Shown piece by piece: positions 45,001 through 56,592 of a stretch of DNA of 64,000 bases (the first letter of the stretch is position 1; each line of letters starts with the position of its first letter). The notes below the pieces were generated by a model that saw only the letters and a list, made by a program, of their open reading frames with translations, had not been told where the DNA came from and did not search any database. The stretch spans positions 12,648,001-12,712,000 of the forward strand of contig NC_003076.8 of the NCBI RefSeq assembly GCF_000001735.4, given 5' to 3'. This DNA comes from Arabidopsis thaliana (taxonomy: Eukaryota > Streptophyta > Magnoliopsida > Brassicales > Brassicaceae). Both the position numbers and the translations under genes were made by a program.

Positions 45001-48000
45001 ACAAGGTCCGTGGATCATTGACTCTTTGATGACCTCATAAAGCTCCGGATTTTTCTCTTTGTTGGGTATTTCAGCACAAATGATCCTGTTAATATCATCA
45101 GAAGACGGTAGCTTACTCCTAGATTCCATGAATAAAAGTATATGAGCATGTGGAAGACCTCTTTTTTGAAACTCAACGTTGTAGATTGCTGAATCAAAAA
45201 CATTAACATCTTTACATTCAGAGATATTTTAAACATATATATATATATACTACTAAAATAAATACTATAATAATTAACTTACCAGCAACAGTTTTGCCTA
45301 GAAGATGTTTTTCAGTTAAATCAAACATTAGAGAATCTAGCTTAATCTTGAAGATACGACATATAATATTTGGTCGATCATCAGGATTCAAACCACGCTC
45401 TTCATAATACATAGTGATCTCTGGCTATTTAGGATTACACGTAAAAGTGATGAAAAGATCTGGGAAACCATAGTGCTTACATATGGCCATTACATCGTAA
45501 TATTGTTGTACCATATATCGAGGGCCATCGGTGAATGAGGAAGGAATAAGCAAAGGTCTTCCCTGTTCATTCATTTTCTTGTTTCCAGCAGCAACCGCTT
45601 CTTTGATGTTACTGAATTTCTCACAACGTAGTTTTGATTGATTGAATTTAATATAAGACAACCTATTAGCTTCAATTGCTGAATATCCATCAACCAAAAA
45701 CTGCTGAAACAATCTCCTACACAGAAGAAGAGTATGGCTTTCATGCTCCCTTTCCTGAATCAGAAAAACAAACCATTGTTTCATACTGATTGACTTAAAC
45801 TTGCTGGTTTTGCTTTTTCCAGTATATCCTTTCTGTATCTTAGTTCTGAAACCATCTTCACCATAACAGAGAATTAAAGGATATTGTAGTGGCAAATAAG
45901 AGGGATGAATTTCACCAGTTGTTTTCTCTTCAACAATTATGTCACGAGATGGCATTCCTTTCTCAAAATCTCCAGGAATTACAGCTGCGACTTCAGAAGC
46001 TGTTGGATTATCATAACTCCTCCCATCCTTACCTACACGTGAACTAACAATACGCATATGGCAAGTCTCACTTGTATTAGCTTCAAATTTGTCCCTTGCT
46101 ATTATGAAATTTTCAACATATGGATTGACTTCATCAAGCATTTCGATAAGCATTTTAATGATCTCCGGCTTCAGTTTATTGTTGGCTTTAGTTGTTGAAC
46201 TGCCTTTCCCCTTGCTGCAAAAATAAAATTTCAAAAATGTCAACACTTAAATAAACATATACTTGAGTTGATAAAAATAAAATAATTTACCTTAGAACAG
46301 TTTCTCTATTAGTAACTTCATTTTCTGTATCAACAATGTAAAGTTGTGAAAACTTTGCATAGTCGTTGTAATTAGGCTTCATACTTCCAATGAGATGATA
46401 GTTTGCTCCTTGTAATTGAAACATATTTGGTCCTTTTCCTTTTTGAACTGACCTATCAACTTTACCACCAAGTGAAGTCATTCAAAATACCATTCTGTAC
46501 GGTCTGGTATTTTTCTGAAAATGTCTACTTAATCGATCTTTTCCTGTAAGTAACTTTGTTAGGCATTCTGGAGACTTTTTAAGAAATGGTAATTTTATTG
46601 TCCCTTGTAAACAGCATAGAGAGAACGTAGGATTTTTAGATCTCCTTCTTTTGTTAACACGCTCCTCGTACCACATTATAGCTCCACAAAAACGACATTT
46701 GTAAGTCAGATCACCATGATCTACATAACCTACAATACTAAATAATAATTTTAATAGATTATAAATATGAAAATATCTATTTTATGTTTACATACTTGAA
46801 TCATCCGTTGCTGACTTGTTTTTTTTTGTTTCGTTTAGTAGATAAATTACTGAAGTCTCCGCCTGAAAGATCTTTTTGGATAATAGGAGGTTCTTCATCA
46901 GATTCACACATGGTAAGATTCCCCTCATCACAGCTGCTATATAAATATGTTTTTTCGATATCATCATCTATAATGGTTTTGAAGAGAATAACTTATCAAA
47001 ACAATTCAAAAATGAAAAATATTAATGATTAAATTGTACTTGCCTTCGGAAGATTCTGTCAATATAGCGTCAGCAAATTCATCCTTTAAGTTCCGATACT
47101 TTGGATTGGTTGATTTAGATTTCGCAGTTGTCTTTTCAAGAATTTGTTCATTGTTAAGAGAAACTGATAATTATCAAAATTAATGATATTTTGTTTTGTG
47201 ATACTATAAATGTTTTTATTTAAATACAAATACAAACCTATTTCGGCTGGTGGTGACATATTAAACCTAACATTTTCAAATTTCTGAGATCTTATGGTTC
47301 TCAATTTGCTTCTGTAGTCTTTGAATACGAAAGAAGGAAAGGTATTGATCTCTGATGTCATAGTATGTGTTTGGGAATTGCGAGCAGGAGTGATGTTTTC
47401 AATATATGAATAATAAAATTTCCAAAAATATATGCATTAGAATGTTGAATGTGTAAAAGAATAAGAAAATAATTATGTTTAGTTAATTATTATATTAAAC
47501 ATATGATAATATTAAACATATATTATAATAATGCATAATATATGATATTTTATAACGAATAAGGTTAGAAGTTTTCCCTTTTGATACATTCTTTCCTTTC
47601 GTTTTTACAGGAGTACCATAAGCATCATTTACGACACCATTTAGTTATCTTCTCCTATCTGGTATGTTCGTTATGTCCTGTAATACAAAATTTGATGACA
47701 TTTGTGGTATGGATTTCCTGATCTGTTTTCTTGATTTCTCTTGGTTAACTATCCATGAGGCAGGAAAACTAATTAAATGGTAATACTACAATCAAGAAAA
47801 CTTTGAATATAGTTTTAAGTGTAGTCACCTTTGTATGGAGAATATTTAGATGAACCTATATATGAATATGACTTACTTATAGGAACTGATATGAGATTGA
47901 AATGGTTTCCAACATGTGCCGAACCTGATTATATTTAAGCAGTGAGTAATTTAAAAAAAAAATTCATTTAGTGATGTGATCAAAAATATGAAGGCGAATG

Positions 48001-48721
48001 TAATGTTTAGTATATATTAAATCTTACTTTTTAAAGCCTCTGATCTTAGTGAAGATAGAAAATTCTTTGAACCAAGTTCTGACCTTGATTGTCTTACCCT
48101 GACTGGAGTAAATTTTTGATTACCTAAAATTTGGAGACAATTTATTATAGATTGTATTGAAAAGTTTAAAATAAGAAAATATAATTAGTAAATCATAGAA
48201 ACATCATGAATATTCTATATATTTCAAATTATCTCTTACATAATCTTGAATACCTGTGTCTAGAGGACTATGATCAATAATTGCTGAATTTTGACTTTGT
48301 GATATCAACTGTGGTCCACGATTAACCGGACGTGGTGATGTAAAGTCTATGTTAGAACTATCTGCATCTAAAAATATATAAGTTTGGAAAAAAACTCATA
48401 CATAGTTTAAGAAATAGTTAATCAACTATGTATAGAATATATAGATAGGTATTAGAGAAGAGTTTTCCCCACTTAGTTGTGATTGTAAAAGGCTGACTTA
48501 TGCTGGACTATGTGATTCTTCTATATCAACAGAGTTAGATTCGTAAGATCTGATAATACTCTACCGTAAATAGACTTTAGAGAAACACATTGCTTAATGT
48601 TGGATGCATATTGTTGTGTAACATTAGATTGCAATCTAGAAATAGGAGTTAAACAGTTCCTCTTTGACGACTGAAATGAATCTGGGTTGCTATTCTCCCC
48701 AAATTCCCTTCTTTTCTTCAT
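42014..48721 (-). pseudogene. Helitron Rep-helicase (RepHel), decayed
   Basis: Minus strand, multi-exon. N-terminal exons from 48721 (MKKRREFGENSNPD, then ISRLQSNVTQQ) through about 47600 (LQDITNIPDRRR). Zinc/N region about 46676-46287 (MWYEERVNK). Helitron-like N and Rep domain 46246-44572, with FITFTCNP, the HUH motif PHAHILLF (HxH at 45142-45150) and the two-tyrosine region IKYLFKYINK near 44720-44750. PIF1-type helicase 44165-42909 with Walker A GFGGTGKT (43430-43453) and Walker B IIWDEAPM (about 43200-43223). C-terminal motifs TINKSQGQS and [12 protein letters not shown] at 42014-42313. Breaks: stops near 47643, at 46482-46484, 45425-45427, 44241-44243 and 44220-44222, and a 1-base frameshift near 42925. 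RepHel nicks and unwinds DNA for rolling-circle transposition; this copy is inactive. Confidence 0.9.
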
Positions 48722-49489
48722 AATCTAGTAATAAAAATGTTCATCGAAATTGAAACATCTTGTATAGGGAATGATACAGCTAAAGACTAATATGTAGATT
48801 TCTATAGGAAATAATAACTAAAGCTATAGGAATATGCTTTGTTTTGATATGTGTATATTTATAAAGATTTTGTATACATAATCAAGAAGATAATGTGCCT
48901 TTCTTTTAAATATTGTTTCCTTTTAAATTTCGTTTTTATAAATGTAGGCAAAATATATCATTAAAATCTAAACAATATTAGGAAATAATTTTGTTACAAT
49001 TATATAGTTACTAAATTTCCATTTTTTTTGACTCGCAAATATATTGTGGCATGTTAGATGTCTCAAAAGAGAAGCTAATGAGTTGAACTTAATGAGCCAT
49101 ATAAGGTTAGATACTAATAACTATTAGATTGTATGTTTCACATGTTCTGTAATTATGAACTAAGCTATAACCAAAATCGAATTTAGTAAATTTCTTATTT
49201 TAAACATAAATTTGTAAGGCAAACACTTGTGAGTCTTACATGCTTCATGAAAATACAAAACATAGAGAAAATAAACATAGTTCATAGGACATAGTAGAAT
49301 GACAGTATCAACATTTCCATTATAGTAAAGAAATTAGAAATTGGACTCTAAACTCCATGAAAATGTCATCATCTTCATTATCTGATCCAGCAAAGTTACG
49401 CCTACGAAACAGATAACAAAAATCCAACAAAGTTAATATATATATACTACATATTTGTATAGACGATGTTTACATAATAAGGCAGTAGA
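48722..49489. other. AT-rich spacer between RepHel and RPA-like gene 2
   Basis: No coding sequence recognised. The first about 150 bases are the probable RepHel leader/promoter (minus strand). A TA-rich stretch occurs at 49436-49448. Confidence 0.4.
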
Positions 49490-50635
49490 TTATAGATAGT
49501 TGTTCTTGTCTATTCCTCGAAAATTTGGATCAATGTGAATTTTTGAACAACATAAACGCTTATCAAGCACGGATTTCCTGTTTAACAATCACATGATATA
49601 GTTAATCATAAATCTCATGAAATTGCATTGAAAAAATCATACTAAGAATTAAAAAGAATATAACCTTCAAACTCAGAAATTTTCCAAAAACGCAGAATAA
49701 TTATCACAGGCTCCATCTTAAAATCCACATCACTTATTTTCTTGTACAATTTTCTTTCAAACTCATTACATGTATCTCCTACAGCAACACAATTCATGTA
49801 CTGGGACCTATAATATGAAATAAACCAAATAAATAAACCAAGAGATATATAGATCATACGGACAATTCATGTCTAAATAAATAAATAATTCATGTATTGT
49901 AGTATTTTAAACTTACAAAGTATCTTTAATTGTGAAAGTAAGTTATCTACTCTCATAGTCACTTTCCAATTTCCTAGCAACAGGAATGTTCCCGATTGTT
50001 GAGATTGATTCAATGACCCCCATAGCATCTGAAAATTTATAGTAGCCAAGTATTAAATTATAAAGCATTTTTTGTACTTAGCAGAATATAAAACAGAAAA
50101 AACTAAAATACTCACCTATAACAAATTTCTTTTCAACAGGACCTGCATTTTTTATCCGATAAAAATCAAAACACTCAATGAAATGACATCTTCTGTTAGG
50201 CGAAACATGTTCCATTGTACTCTTATTCAAAAACTTAATTTGAAACACATGAGAAAAAAATCTTTCATGTGTGTTAGCCATAACCACATTAAAGTATGAG
50301 AGTAGATACCACCGTCCTTCTCTTAGTGTATCAATCATTTCTTCTTTCTCTGCATGTAGAGAAGAGACAGCATCGATTCGGTGTCCCTAAGAGCATGTTT
50401 AAAAATTTCATCAAATCTTTTTTGAATGTTAATATTGGAAAGCTACAAAAAATAACAACAATTATACAAATAAAAGCCACAGATATAAATTTCATACCTT
50501 CTCAACAACCAAAATCATTGTAGGTTCTTCTCCATCGTAATTAGGAGGCCAATTCCACAACCTCAGAAGCTTAACAAAGACAAACCATTTTCTTTTTCTA
50601 GGACGCAAATCAGAGAAGTTCTTCAACATTGACAT
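49490..50635 (-). pseudogene. RPA1-like OB-fold gene 2 of the Helitron, decayed
   Basis: Exons on the minus strand: 50635 to about 50498 (RKWFVFVKLLRLWNWPPNYD), about 50389-50117 (EGRWYLLSYFNVVMAN, CHFIECFDFY), about 50030-49920 (DAMGVIESISTIGNIPVARK), about 49808-49673 (EPVIIILRFWKISEFEG) and a final exon near 49580-49490 (SKIHIDPNF). The layout is exon-for-exon that of RPA-like gene 3, so the two are duplicates. A TAA stop interrupts exon 3 (about 49949) and the last exon needs a frame change to give SKIHIDPNF, so a full protein is not made. It lies between RepHel and the RPA70-like gene, same strand. Confidence 0.75.
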
Positions 50636-51281
50636 TTTGGGAAACTCTTCTTTCTCTCTACTGTTTTTTTTTTTTTTGTGTGTGAAAGATGAATGGGATA
50701 AGAGTGAATATTGATGTTTACAATAGCTGTAACTTCTGATTTGATTTCGAAAAAAATAAATTTTTAAAATGAATTTCACAGTTTCAAAATTAAATGATTA
50801 CTGTTTTGAAAGATGACAGCTTCTTTTGATGTTTTCAAGATTCATTGCATTGGTGTATTTACCAATCTTAATTTTGTAAATAAATTTCTGATATATCACA
50901 TCCAACTTTTAAAATATAATTATAATATTCCAAGCAAGTATATCAACCATAAAATTTCACAGTATTTTTGGTGTGTTTTCGTTTTGTTCAATAAATTATA
51001 ATGATAGCCTAAAGACACATGATTAGTAATTCGATTAAGCGTTTTTTGTATATGATATTTCTAACCAATATAAAAAGACATTGAATTTGATCATTTTGAC
51101 CTGCCTGATAAATATATATGAAGAAGTGGATAATAAATTTAGCGATTAACTTTATTAGAAATTTAATAATGAAAGGTTCGAAATGATCAAGCTCAAAACA
51201 AATAACTGAAATCTAAACTCTTTTTAAAAACAAAAGCATTAAACTTAGAAGATCATCATCTTTCTAGAAAAATCAAGTAGA
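50636..51281. other. Spacer between RPA-like genes
   Basis: AT-rich; carries an oligo-A/T tract (50665-50680) in the likely leader of RPA-like gene 2 and no recognisable coding sequence. Confidence 0.4.
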
Positions 51282-53623
51282 TTATTTTGGTGCAAGCTCA
51301 TCTTCCACGATATTCCCACTTTCTTTGTCAATATCATCACGAATGCTCGGAATGCAAAACTTTTTGGAGGATGATGACTGATTCTCGTGAAGATCATTGC
51401 CTTCGTCCTTACACTTGGATGACAGAGTTGTGGAATGAGTTCCCAAAGATTCGGCTTTCTCACTACTATTACTTAATAGCATGATGTCCTAAGAAAATAT
51501 ATTAATATTAATAACCATAAAACTATAACGAAATGTCCACTATATAATAACATTTATATAACATATAACCTGATCAACTGAAATAATAGTCTGAAGATCA
51601 TCATGAACATCAGAATCACCAATTGTGTCAGCTTGTAAAGGCTCAAGACCAACCCAAGCATATGCAACTTTCTATGTGTCATTACCATCGTTGATGTTGT
51701 CCTTTTCAATTGACACGACAAACTGGAATGTTTCTCCAATCAAATTCACCAAGGGTTGTGGTAGAATAGTTGGATCCTTTATTTGCATTCCATAGGTTCC
51801 ATACATGATTGTAAAACAGCATATAATACTATAAGAAATTATAAAACGTTGAATACAAGTTACCTCATCAAATTCTCCGTTAAGAAGGTCGTAAGCAGAG
51901 AAAGAGACAATCTGCTTTGCATCTGATTCAAATAGCATCAATTTAGTGGAGCCACTTGAATCCATGACATCGACAATGAGCTTGTACCTAATTTACAATT
52001 ACATAAGGTTATCAAAATTTCAAAACACTTCATAACGATCACAAATTCTGACAGTTTATACATACCTTGGGATTGCTCTGTTTGTAGTTTCCTTACATGT
52101 ACCACACCAGAAAAGTGGTTTACTTGCCTTATTGAGAACCTCGTTTTCAACCTTTGGAACTAAATACGCAGTATTCTTACACTTTGAGCAGATGAAGTAA
52201 TACCACGAAAAGTCTTTGTCAATGTTAAAAATAGTGCACATTACTTTGTACTTCCCAACCTAGAAACCAAAATTGTGAAATCAATTCCAGTACAAAGGTA
52301 GATACGAAACCAAGTACAAAACCATAAGATAGAAAACCTCATTTGTCTGGACCAGATCTCCAATGGTACAGATTGGCAGTGTGTTATACATTTCAGCCTT
52401 GTTTTCAGCATGTTTAACATGCTTAGGAACATGTACTTGGAGTGTCAAAGACAATCCATCTTTTGGTAAACTACACAATATTCAGAAAAAAATAAAAGAG
52501 TTAGTAAATTAGATTTTCATTAATATAATCATTAGAGGATTAAAGTATACAACTCACTCGAGAACAAACTCTTGAACTTGAGGATGATCCAGATCGATTT
52601 CCAACAACGACATATCAAATGCACTGGAAACAGATCTATGACCTGTAAAACAATTTTAGACCATAATTTATATTCCATACTGAAAACGGGTTCATAAAGA
52701 ATTATATGTTACCTTTAAATTCATCGATCTTTGCGAAACGAAGCAAACATATAACCCTTTTGGTCCCAATGTTTTTGCAAGCAGCAATTAGTGTTTCAGC
52801 AAATCTCCCCCACAAAGTACACGCCAACCTCACATCTCTACAATACATTAATGAATATATAACACATACAAAAATTTGTTGATAAACAGTAAACAAAAAA
52901 GAATCTTAACCTCGTATCTCTCAGTTCAAATTCCAGTTTCTTGGTAGTCTTGTTATTAACATCATGAGTTATTAGCTCGCCAACGTTCACAACTTGACCA
53001 AGAATATTTGTGAAAAGAACATACCATGTGTTGGTTTTTGTAAATAGTTAAAATATCTATAAGAAGAACATATGAATATTCCGTATTTAAAAGGCAATAG
53101 GATTTTATTTCTTACCAACCAAAATATTCTCATTCAAACCATCTTCGTTGATCACATCATTGAAATCTGCCAAATTCAAGTAGATGTCATCGCAGACAGA
53201 AGCACAAGGATTGACAACAGATTGTACATAAGAGACATCCGATAAGGATGTTTCGTAGCTCTAAATTTTCCCATTGCCTTAGACATGGTAAAATTCTCAA
53301 TAACAATCCATTGTCCAGCGACAATGTCTCTTTGAAACTTTATGGCTTGTGCCTTTTTTAAGTGTCGCATGGATTAGAGTACCCTGAAATACTTGGTAAC
53401 AATTTAGTAAATGCGAAAACAATCATATAAAGGATATAAGTTAAAAGATAATACGACAACTTAAACTCACATAGGTGTCTCCCAAAATCATCTCAACTGT
53501 CTCGCATGAATATTGTGTGTACTGTTTCCAAGTGTGAACAATTTTCACTTGAATCCTCCAGGTCGTCTTGAATGGCTTGATAGCATTGAGGCTGGTGAAA
53601 GGAGAGGCAGCGTTTAGAGCCAT
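51282..53623 (-). pseudogene. RPA70-like (replication protein A large subunit) gene of the Helitron, frameshifted
   Basis: About nine exons on the minus strand from ATG 53623 (FTSLNAIKPFKTTWRIQVK, DUF223-type OB fold), then WIVIENFTMSKAMGKFRATK, an ILGQVVNVGELITHDVNN block, a CTLWGRFAETL block, the coupling motif VICLLRFAKIDEFKG, LTLQVHVPKHVKHAENKAEM, and the C-terminal zinc ribbon (CSKCKN ... FWCGTCKE, near 52180-52080), ending in a Ser/Asp-rich tail at 51282. This is the full RPA70-like layout, larger than the other two RPA genes here. Frame changes are needed in exon 2 (near 53330 and near 53225), so the copy is probably not functional. Family role: binding single-stranded DNA; in Helitrons presumed to assist transposition. 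Confidence 0.8.
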
Positions 53624-54405
53624 TGTTAGGAAGCTATGTTTTGCTCTAGACGAAATGGTTTAATAATTTAGGATGTTTTCTAATTTGTTATAAGAGATAT
53701 ATTTATAGTGTTTAGTAGTAGGTCAATAATCAACTTTGTATAGAAAAAATTTCGAATCATAGATTTTAAGAATAAGGTTAGTTAGATATGGATAATAGAA
53801 TCTAAATTAAATGGTGTAATCATATCTTGTCGATATTGATCTTTGTGAATAATGTGTTCATCACGTTAATAATATTTAAAATATTTTGTTCCCACATACT
53901 GAATATTATTGGAATATTTTTGGAATATTTAGAATATTATGTAGTTAGAGAATATTTAAGTTAGTAAGTTAGGATATGATCCGAGATTATGTAAAATGTT
54001 AGTATGTTTAAGCAAGTTATATTGGTAGGCGAATATAAAGTTGTTATTCGAATGTAATGTTAGTTACCATATACATAGGGATGTTGCCCGAATATAGTGT
54101 TAATTACCATAATAGTAGAGTTTGTCATTAGTAGATATTGATCATTAATCATATATCATAAATATACCATAAACGGGTATTAGCTCCGATTTTTACTGAA
54201 ACGATTTTTTGGGATGTTTGACGTGTATTTATATGGAAGCGTATTTATATGGAAGGATTAAAATCAATTGAAATCAATTTGAAATCAAATGACCCGATTA
54301 GTAAAATTACCCGTAAATTAGCCCAATTTCACTCTAATTTCACTCTAATTTTAATTGTAACCCGACCCGTTTACCAAACGTACTTCTCTTTTAATAGTAT
54401 AGGGA
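53624..54405 (-). promoter_or_regulatory. Helitron 5' region upstream of the RPA70-like gene
   Basis: About 780 bases of AT-rich, non-coding sequence run from the Helitron 5' end to the first ATG. Words gcgaatataaag and cgaatgtaatg / cgaatatagtg recur (54030-54090). A TATA-type tatatttatag lies at about 53697-53707 on the plus strand. The first 30 bases (54405 inward) form the conserved start. Confidence 0.5.
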
Positions 54406-55830
54406 TATCAATTTTCTATTTTCTCAATTGGCTTATGTTTAGGGGATTTATGCTCAATATTTATGGGCAACAATAAGAAGGTTTAAAGTTTAGGGCTTGG
54501 AGTTTAGGGTTTATGGTATATGATATAGGGTATATGTATATGGTTAAAGGCTTAGTGTCTATGGGTTAAAGTTTAGGGTTTAGGGTTTAGGATTTAAGGT
54601 ATATGTATATGGTTAAAGGCTTAGTGTGTATGGGTTAATGTTTAGGGTTTAGGGTTTAGGGGTTTAGGGTTTAGGGATTTAGTGTTTAGGGTTTAGGGTT
54701 TAGGGTTTATGGTTTAGGGTTAAGGGATTTATACTTAACATTTATAGGCAAAAATAAGAAGGTTTAAAGTTTAGGGCTTGGGGTTTAGGGTTTAGGGTTA
54801 ACAGTTATGGGCAACAATAATAATGGTGATGGTTTTGACGAATCAAAGAAGACATGGTGGTTGAATAGGTCGGAGGAAGAAGATGATAGTAGAGTGATAG
54901 GCGGCTAGGGTTTCAAGGAAAGGATGATATGTATACAAATTACTATTTTGTCCTTCTCATTTGTATGCAAACCACGTGGTCAGAGTTTGGTGGATGTGCA
55001 TGAATGGTCGATAATTCGAAATTAATGAAATGACCACATGGTCATAGTTTGGTGTATGTGTGTTGATGGTCGATAACTCAAAATGATTGTGTTTTGATAA
55101 TACTATCCATAAAACAAGTGTTACGTTATGTAAAAGATGTTGATAAAATATGATGATACAAGTTCTATAATTATTTTTGGGTTTATGGTCATATGCTTTT
55201 TTTTAGAGATTATATATTTCATTGTTGAACATATGAATTAATGAATCATATTAATTTTCTATTTTCTCAATTGGTTTATGTTTAGGGGATTTATGCTTAA
55301 TATTGATGATCAACAATAAAAAGGTTTAAAAATTTAGGGCTTGTCATTTAGGGTTTGTGGTATATGGTATAAGGTATAAGTATATGGTTAAGGGCTTAGT
55401 GTCTATGGATTAAAGTTTAGGCTTTAGGGTTTAGGGTTTAGGGTTTAGGATTTAGGTTTTAGGGTTTAGGGTTTAGGGATAAGAGATTTATGCTTAATAT
55501 TTATGGGCAACATTAAGAAGGTTTAAAGTTTAGGATTTGATTTAGGGTTTATGTTATATGGTATAGGGTATATGTATATGGTTAAGGGCTTAGTGTCTAT
55601 GGATTAAAGTTTAGAGTTTAGGGTTTAAATTTAGGAGTTAAGGTTTAATGTTTAGAGTTTAGTATCTAATCTTTAGCGTTTAGGATTTAGTGTTAAGGAA
55701 CTATGATTGTTTATAATGATTTTAGAGTTTATGGTTACATGGTTCTCATTAAAGATTATATATTCCATTGTTGTCCATATGGATTAGATCATATGGATTT
55801 TTTGTTTTCTGAATCTGTTTATGTTTTGAT
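54406..55830 (+). repeat. Long degenerate repeats with telomere-like words, right half
   Basis: This continues the array broken by the Helitron. TTTAGGG-like clusters lie at about 54485-54530, 54570-54730 and 55410-55480, with many perfect TTTAGGG units among variants. The interleaved non-telomeric unit (gtgataggcggctagggttt and onward) recurs at 54897, and the gaattaatgaatcatat unit at 55235. Confidence 0.75.
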
Positions 55831-55979
55831 GATACAATAAATTATAATATGTATAAATATAGTAATATGGATTTCAAAATGAAGGAAAAATGTTATTTTT
55901 ATATATATTACAAAAAAATGGTTAAAGATATTTAATAAAATAAAGAATGTGACAAACTAAAGAAAAATAAAATTATAAG

Positions 55980-56200
55980 AGGGAGAGAGAGAAGAAAGTT
56001 ACCATTGGATCTATTCTCTCTCCTACATATCCAATGGCTGAGAATAAACAAGTTAACCATAGTTGGGTTAATTGCTCACATGATAGAAAGGTAAATTGGT
56101 ATTGATTTTTATAAAAAAACTAAAAAAAAGTGTCTACTCTCTCCAAAGTGCCCTAAATACACTAAAAATTCTAGAAAGTGCCCCAACATAGAAAAACCCC
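55980..56200 (-). repeat. Right candidate terminal inverted repeat
   Basis: In reverse complement the block reads ggggtttttctatgttgggg, then gcactttctagaatttttag, gggcactttggagagagtag and acacttttttttag, matching the left block near 36337-36420 in order and wording. Outermost GGGGTTTTT-type sequence is common in Mutator-like elements. This suggests a large element from about 36335 to about 56200, minus the Helitron about 3.6 kb. Confidence 0.45.
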
Positions 56201-56592
56201 TTATTAATATGGGTAATATGCATGCAATGATAATAAAAAAGATGTTTTTATACTGTGAGTTTCACTTTTTAAGTTACGATTTTTTCTTTTTTCTTTGTTT
56301 TGGATAATAATTTACACTTAGTACAATATTTCTTTACGGTTTACACTCTATAAGAGAATGGTTTAACATTCTCCGATTAACCCGACTTAAGCTAAGAATA
56401 AATCAATATCTAGCACCGAGTTAAATTCCGTCAAATATCTGGATCCGAGAAAAAAGGAAATGATTCGAGTCGCTTGAATTACACTTTGCTTTCCAGTTAC
56501 TTCAACAGTTGTGTGTGTGTTTTACTCGCACACTGTCCATCATTCCATCTCTTAATAAAATTTGATCTACGACTACGAGATACAATCCAAAC

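Larger units (their letters stand above)
38167..54405 (-). mobile_element. 16.2-kb Helitron with Rep-helicase and three RPA-like genes
   Basis: The 5' end (54405, minus strand) starts TCCCTATACTATTAAAAGAG, the classic Helitron opening. The 3' end is a hairpin (CCGAGCT / AGCTCGG) followed by CCGATCATAG, ending at 38167. The insertion is between A and T without duplication, as expected for rolling-circle transposons. The ends are proven by the interrupted repeat: flanks gaattaataaatca (left) and tatcaattttctattttc (right) join to match two uninterrupted copies at about 37870-37915 and 55222-55270. Genes inside, all minus: RPA70-like, RPA-like 2, RepHel, RepHel remnant, RPA-like 3. Confidence 0.93.
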
